From NCBI RefSeq assembly GCF_035989885.1, contig NZ_CP108518.1, positions 5,509,001 to 5,573,000 of the forward strand: a stretch of DNA of 64,000 bases, written 5' to 3'. The notes below the pieces were generated by a model. The model was not told where the DNA came from, did not search any database, and saw nothing but the letters and a program-made list of their open reading frames with translations. The translations under genes and the position numbers were made by a program. The stretch is from Streptomyces sp. NBC_01232. GTDB taxonomy: Bacteria > Actinomycetota > Actinomycetes > Streptomycetales > Streptomycetaceae. Of this stretch, positions 61,393 through 64,000 are shown piece by piece (position 1 is the first letter of the stretch; every line of letters starts with the position of its first letter).

Positions 61393-61881
61393 ATGGACGT
61401 TGTGGTCCCGTACTGCTGGACTGCACCGATGGCGCTCCTGCTGCTTCTGTTCCTTCCGGTCCTGCCCCTGCTGATGCTCGGCCTGCTCGGCCGCGGTATC
61501 GCCACCGTCGGCGGGCGGGGGTGGCACCGGCCGGCGGCCGCCCTCCTCGGCGCCTGCGCGGCCGGCTTCTACTCCTGGGGACTGCTGCACGTGGCCGGTG
61601 CGGTCCTGGCCGCCGAGGACGGCGGGGCCTCGTCGTCGCCGATCCTGCCCTGCCGCACCCCCGGCCAGGAGGAGCGGGCGTCGCACGTCGTGGACTACTC
61701 CGTCGACTACGTGCCGCTGCGGTTCGTCTGCGAGACGACGGGCGGCGGGAGCTACGCCGCCGCATCCGTTCCGGTGTACGTCAACCCGGCCGTACTGGGC
61801 TTCGCGCTGGCCGCGGCCGTGTGCGCCGGCGCCGGAACCGTCGGTGCGCGGCGCCGGGCCGGGACGGCCCCGGCCGGCTGA
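61393..61881 (+). CDS. Hypothetical membrane protein
   Basis: A 162-residue protein with hydrophobic segments at about 13-33, 47-72 and 130-152 and a soluble loop (about 75-128) with LPCRTPGQEE and VPLRFVCETTGGGSY, whose two cysteines could pair outside the membrane. No family was recognised. ATG 61393 and ATG 61429 are both possible starts. It diverges from the decarboxylase/sigJ operon. Confidence 0.55.
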   Translation: MDVVVPYCWTAPMALLLLLFLPVLPLLMLGLLGRGIATVGGRGWHRPAAALLGACAAGFYSWGLLHVAGAVLAAEDGGASSSPILPCRTPGQEERASHVVDYSVDYVPLRFVCETTGGGSYAAASVPVYVNPAVLGFALAAAVCAGAGTVGARRRAGTAPAG

Positions 61882-61887
61882 CGGGGG

Positions 61888-62307
61888 TCAGCCGCGCAGC
61901 AGGCGGGCCTTGGCCGCCGTGAACTCCTGCGGGGTGAGCAGGCCCTCACGGGCCAGGACGGCCAGCTGGGTGAGCTCCGCGACCAGGCCGGCCGAGGCGC
62001 CCGGTCCGGCGGGCGTTGCGGGCCCGGCGGGTGGGGTGGTGTCCGGGCGGATCGTCACCCCAGACTCCGACCCCGGGTCCGCACCCGGCTCCGGCCCCGC
62101 GTCCGGCCCGGCCGGCTCCCGGGGTTCCGGCTGTGCGCCGGGCAGGGGTTCGGCAGGGGTCACCGCGCCCGCGGTCCGTTCCCAGGCCTGTGATGCCCGC
62201 GACGCCTCCGCCGCCCCCGCCGCCCGTGCCAGCAGGCCCCGCAGCAGCGGGTGCCCCGCCGGGCGGTTCGCCGCGCTGACCGTTACTCCCATCGGGCGGA
62301 TGAACAT
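61888..62307 (-). CDS. SHOCT-domain protein
   Basis: A 139-residue protein. The short C-terminal SHOCT domain is VAELTQLAVLAREGLLTPQEFTAAKARLL; the middle is a Pro/Glu/Gly-rich disordered linker and the start MFIRPMGVTVSAANRPAGHP resembles a hydrophobic anchor-like segment. Its start overlaps the stop of the upstream DUF6325 gene by one base. Role unknown; SHOCT modules often guide oligomerisation. Confidence 0.82.
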   Translation of the reverse strand: MFIRPMGVTVSAANRPAGHPLLRGLLARAAGAAEASRASQAWERTAGAVTPAEPLPGAQPEPREPAGPDAGPEPGADPGSESGVTIRPDTTPPAGPATPAGPGASAGLVAELTQLAVLAREGLLTPQEFTAAKARLLRG

Positions 62308-62714
62308 CAGGCCACCCCTGCGCGGGGGTCCGCCGGTACCCGGTCCGGCGGGATGCGGACCGAGCCCACGATCCGGCCGCCCGCGGCCCGTACGGCGACG
62401 GCCGCGTCCTCGGCCCACAGGTGTTCGACCACCAGCAGCAGCGCGCAGCTCCCGCGCTCCAGCAGCCCCGCGGCCTCCTGCACGTCCTCCGGCCCGATCA
62501 GCCGGGCCACGTCCCGGCCCGTCAGCAGCCCGTGCAGCTCCACGAACTCGTCGAACTCGGCCGCCAGTACGTCTCCCGAGGCCGTCCTCGTCGCCACGAT
62601 GCCGTCGATCAGCCGGACCACCCCGGTCTTGCGCAGCCCCATCACGGCCTCGACCGCCGGGGCCCGCAGCTGCTCCTCCGGGAAGGCGAGGACGATGAAT
62701 TCCACAGGTCCCAT
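62307..62714 (-). CDS. DUF6325 family protein
   Basis: A 135-residue protein: MGPVEFIVLAFPEEQLRAPAVEAVMGLRKTGVVRLIDGIVATR, then a two-helix part ending LLLVVEHLWAEDAAVAVRAAGG. Matches the DUF1269/DUF6325 group, which is usually next to SHOCT-domain genes, as here. It may bind ions or membranes, but no activity is known. Confidence 0.85.
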   Translation of the reverse strand: MGPVEFIVLAFPEEQLRAPAVEAVMGLRKTGVVRLIDGIVATRTASGDVLAAEFDEFVELHGLLTGRDVARLIGPEDVQEAAGLLERGSCALLLVVEHLWAEDAAVAVRAAGGRIVGSVRIPPDRVPADPRAGVA

Positions 62715-62820
62715 GCGCCTCGGCTCCTCACTTTCGACACTTCCGACCGTTTTTGACGACTCTTCGGCACACTATGACATAAGCGGACATATCATTCGTC
62801 TGCTTGCTACGTTTCGGTGT

Positions 62821-64000
62821 ATGACCGCTCTGACGGCAAAGGTGGCGGAGCCCGCCCCGCCCCCACCCCCCGGCGCAGGCGCACCCAAGCGGCGCGGCGT
62901 CGAGCTGACGCTCCTCGCCGGAGCCGTCCTGATCTCCGTCCTCGGTCACCTCTACGTCGGCCTCGCCACCACCGGCCGCATCCCCGGTCCGGCCACCCGC
63001 TACGCCGCCGGCCTCTGCGTGGCCGCCCTGCTCGCGCACCTCGCCGTCCGGCTCCGGGCCCCCTACGCCGACCCCCTCCTGCTCCCGATCGCCGTCCTTC
63101 TCAACGGCCTCGGCCTCGTCCTCATCCAGCGCCTCGACGCGACCACCCCCGGGCACATCACCGCCGGGGACCAACTCCTGTGGTCCGCACTGGGCGTGGC
63201 GCTCTTCGTCCTCGTCGTCGCGCTGCTCCGCGACCACCGGGTGCTCCAGCGCTACGCGTACCTCTCCGTCGCGGTGGCCCTCGTCCTGATGCTGGTCCCC
63301 GTCTTCTTTCCGGCCGTCAACGGCGCGCACATCTGGATCCGGTTCGCCGGGCTCTCCTTCCAGCCGGGGGAGTTCGCCAAGATCCTGCTCGCGGTCTTCT
63401 TCGCCGCGTACCTCGCCGCGAACCGCACCGCGCTCGCCCTCACCGGCCGCCGGCTCTTCTGGAAGCTGCGGCTCCTGCCCGGCCGCGTCCTCGGCCCGAT
63501 CCTCGCGATCTGGCTGCTCAGCGTCGGTGTGCTGGTCCTGGAACGGGACCTGGGGACCTCGCTGCTGTTCTTCGGACTGTTCGTGATCATGCTGTTCACC
63601 GCCACCGGGCGGATCGGCTGGATCGCGATCGGTCTGCTGCTCGCAGCCCTCGGCGCCTACGCGGTGGGGACCTTCGAGCCGCACGTGCACAGCCGGGTCG
63701 AGGACTGGCTGAACCCTTTCGCCTCGATCGAGCGCGGCGAAGGCCCCGGCCAGCTCGCCCAGTCCCTCTTCGCCTTCGGCGCGGGCGGCCTGCTCGGCGC
63801 CGGGCTCGGCCACGGCGAGTCCTTCCTCATCGGCTTCGCCGCCAAGTCGGACTTCATCCTCGCCACCGCCGGCGAGGAGCTCGGCCTCGTCGGCCTCGCC
63901 GCGATCCTGCTCCTCTACGGGCTCCTCGTCGCCCGCGGCTTCCGCGCCGGGCTCGCCCTGCGCGATGCCTTCGGCCGGCTGCTCGCCACCGGACTCGCCT
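62821..64000 (+). CDS. SEDS protein of the FtsW/RodA/SpoVE family, 3' part missing
   Basis: The first 393 codons, with about nine membrane helices after a Pro-rich tail. RLDATTPGHITAGDQLLWSALG, VNGAHIWIRFAGLSFQPGEFAKILLAVFFAAYLA (the SEDS signature with W and the conserved Glu) and VLERDLGTSLLFFGLF (catalytic Asp in the D-L-G-T segment) mark it as a peptidoglycan glycosyltransferase of the FtsW/RodA type. It probably partners a penicillin-binding protein beyond the right edge. Upstream are TTGACG (62754-62759) and TATGAC (62774-62779), spaced only 14 bases, so the promoter is uncertain. Confidence 0.92.
   Translation, partial: MTALTAKVAEPAPPPPPGAGAPKRRGVELTLLAGAVLISVLGHLYVGLATTGRIPGPATRYAAGLCVAALLAHLAVRLRAPYADPLLLPIAVLLNGLGLVLIQRLDATTPGHITAGDQLLWSALGVALFVLVVALLRDHRVLQRYAYLSVAVALVLMLVPVFFPAVNGAHIWIRFAGLSFQPGEFAKILLAVFFAAYLAANRTALALTGRRLFWKLRLLPGRVLGPILAIWLLSVGVLVLERDLGTSLLFFGLFVIMLFTATGRIGWIAIGLLLAALGAYAVGTFEPHVHSRVEDWLNPFASIERGEGPGQLAQSLFAFGAGGLLGAGLGHGESFLIGFAAKSDFILATAGEELGLVGLAAILLLYGLLVARGFRAGLALRDAFGRLLATGLA

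Overview
The window is a high-GC actinobacterial chromosome segment, almost certainly Streptomyces. Codon third positions are strongly G/C, GTG starts are common, and several genes are Streptomyces hallmarks: Ni-superoxide dismutase with its maturation protease, snapalysin next to a LysR regulator, a conservon (cvnABCD), and the SAV_2336-type and FxSxx-COOH families. The core gene content (malic enzyme, amino-acid ABC transporter, sodN/sodX, KGD, two-component pair, lon, SEDS protein) looks like a conserved chromosomal neighbourhood. No tRNA, rRNA, insertion sequence, integrase or CRISPR array was seen.

Layout. 1-0.74 kb: 5' end of a PLP-dependent deaminase-like gene, a small membrane protein. 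0.75-3.3 kb: amidase, then nsrR-hmp (NO sensing and detoxification) with NsrR-like operators before each gene. 3.5-6.0 kb: a family 2B encapsulin shell protein with a built-in cyclic-nucleotide domain, followed directly by a polyprenyl synthase, its presumed cargo. 6.1-9.4 kb: GNAT, RibD/DHFR-like, zinc-ribbon protein, and the divergent snpA/LysR pair. 9.5-14.1 kb: a frameshifted conserved gene, DUF4097-PadR pair, HTH plus stand-alone Clp N-domain pair, MDR oxidoreductase. 14.3-21.7 kb: malic enzyme, amino-acid ABC importer, methyltransferase, CGNR regulator, sodX/sodN, DUF6104.

21.8-34.6 kb is the main accessory island. All genes lie on the plus strand: a trypsin-like VMAP protein, a MoxR AAA+ ATPase, a SAV_2336/vWA protein, a 64-residue FxSxx-COOH-type RiPP precursor (fxsA), a radical SAM/SPASM maturase (fxsB), an HExxH protein, and a TIR-like/NB-ARC/TPR protein (fxsT). 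Together they look like a conflict or signalling system in which a protease/AAA+/vWA chaperone module is coupled to a modified peptide and a STAND-type switch.

34.8-52.2 kb is mainly housekeeping: KGD, a two-component system, a GH3 glycosidase with divergent TetR, lipoproteins, a GT-C membrane protein, a sulfurtransferase, lon (with candidate ClgR and HspR sites), MarR and a PP2C-like phosphatase. 52.6-58.4 kb is a conservon (cvnA-B-C-D) ending in a styrene/indole monooxygenase-like flavoprotein. 58.3-64 kb: NlpC/P60 hydrolase, an ECF41 (SigJ) sigma factor with its carboxymuconolactone-decarboxylase partner and a matching ECF41 promoter, small proteins, and the 5' part of an FtsW/RodA/SpoVE gene running off the right end.
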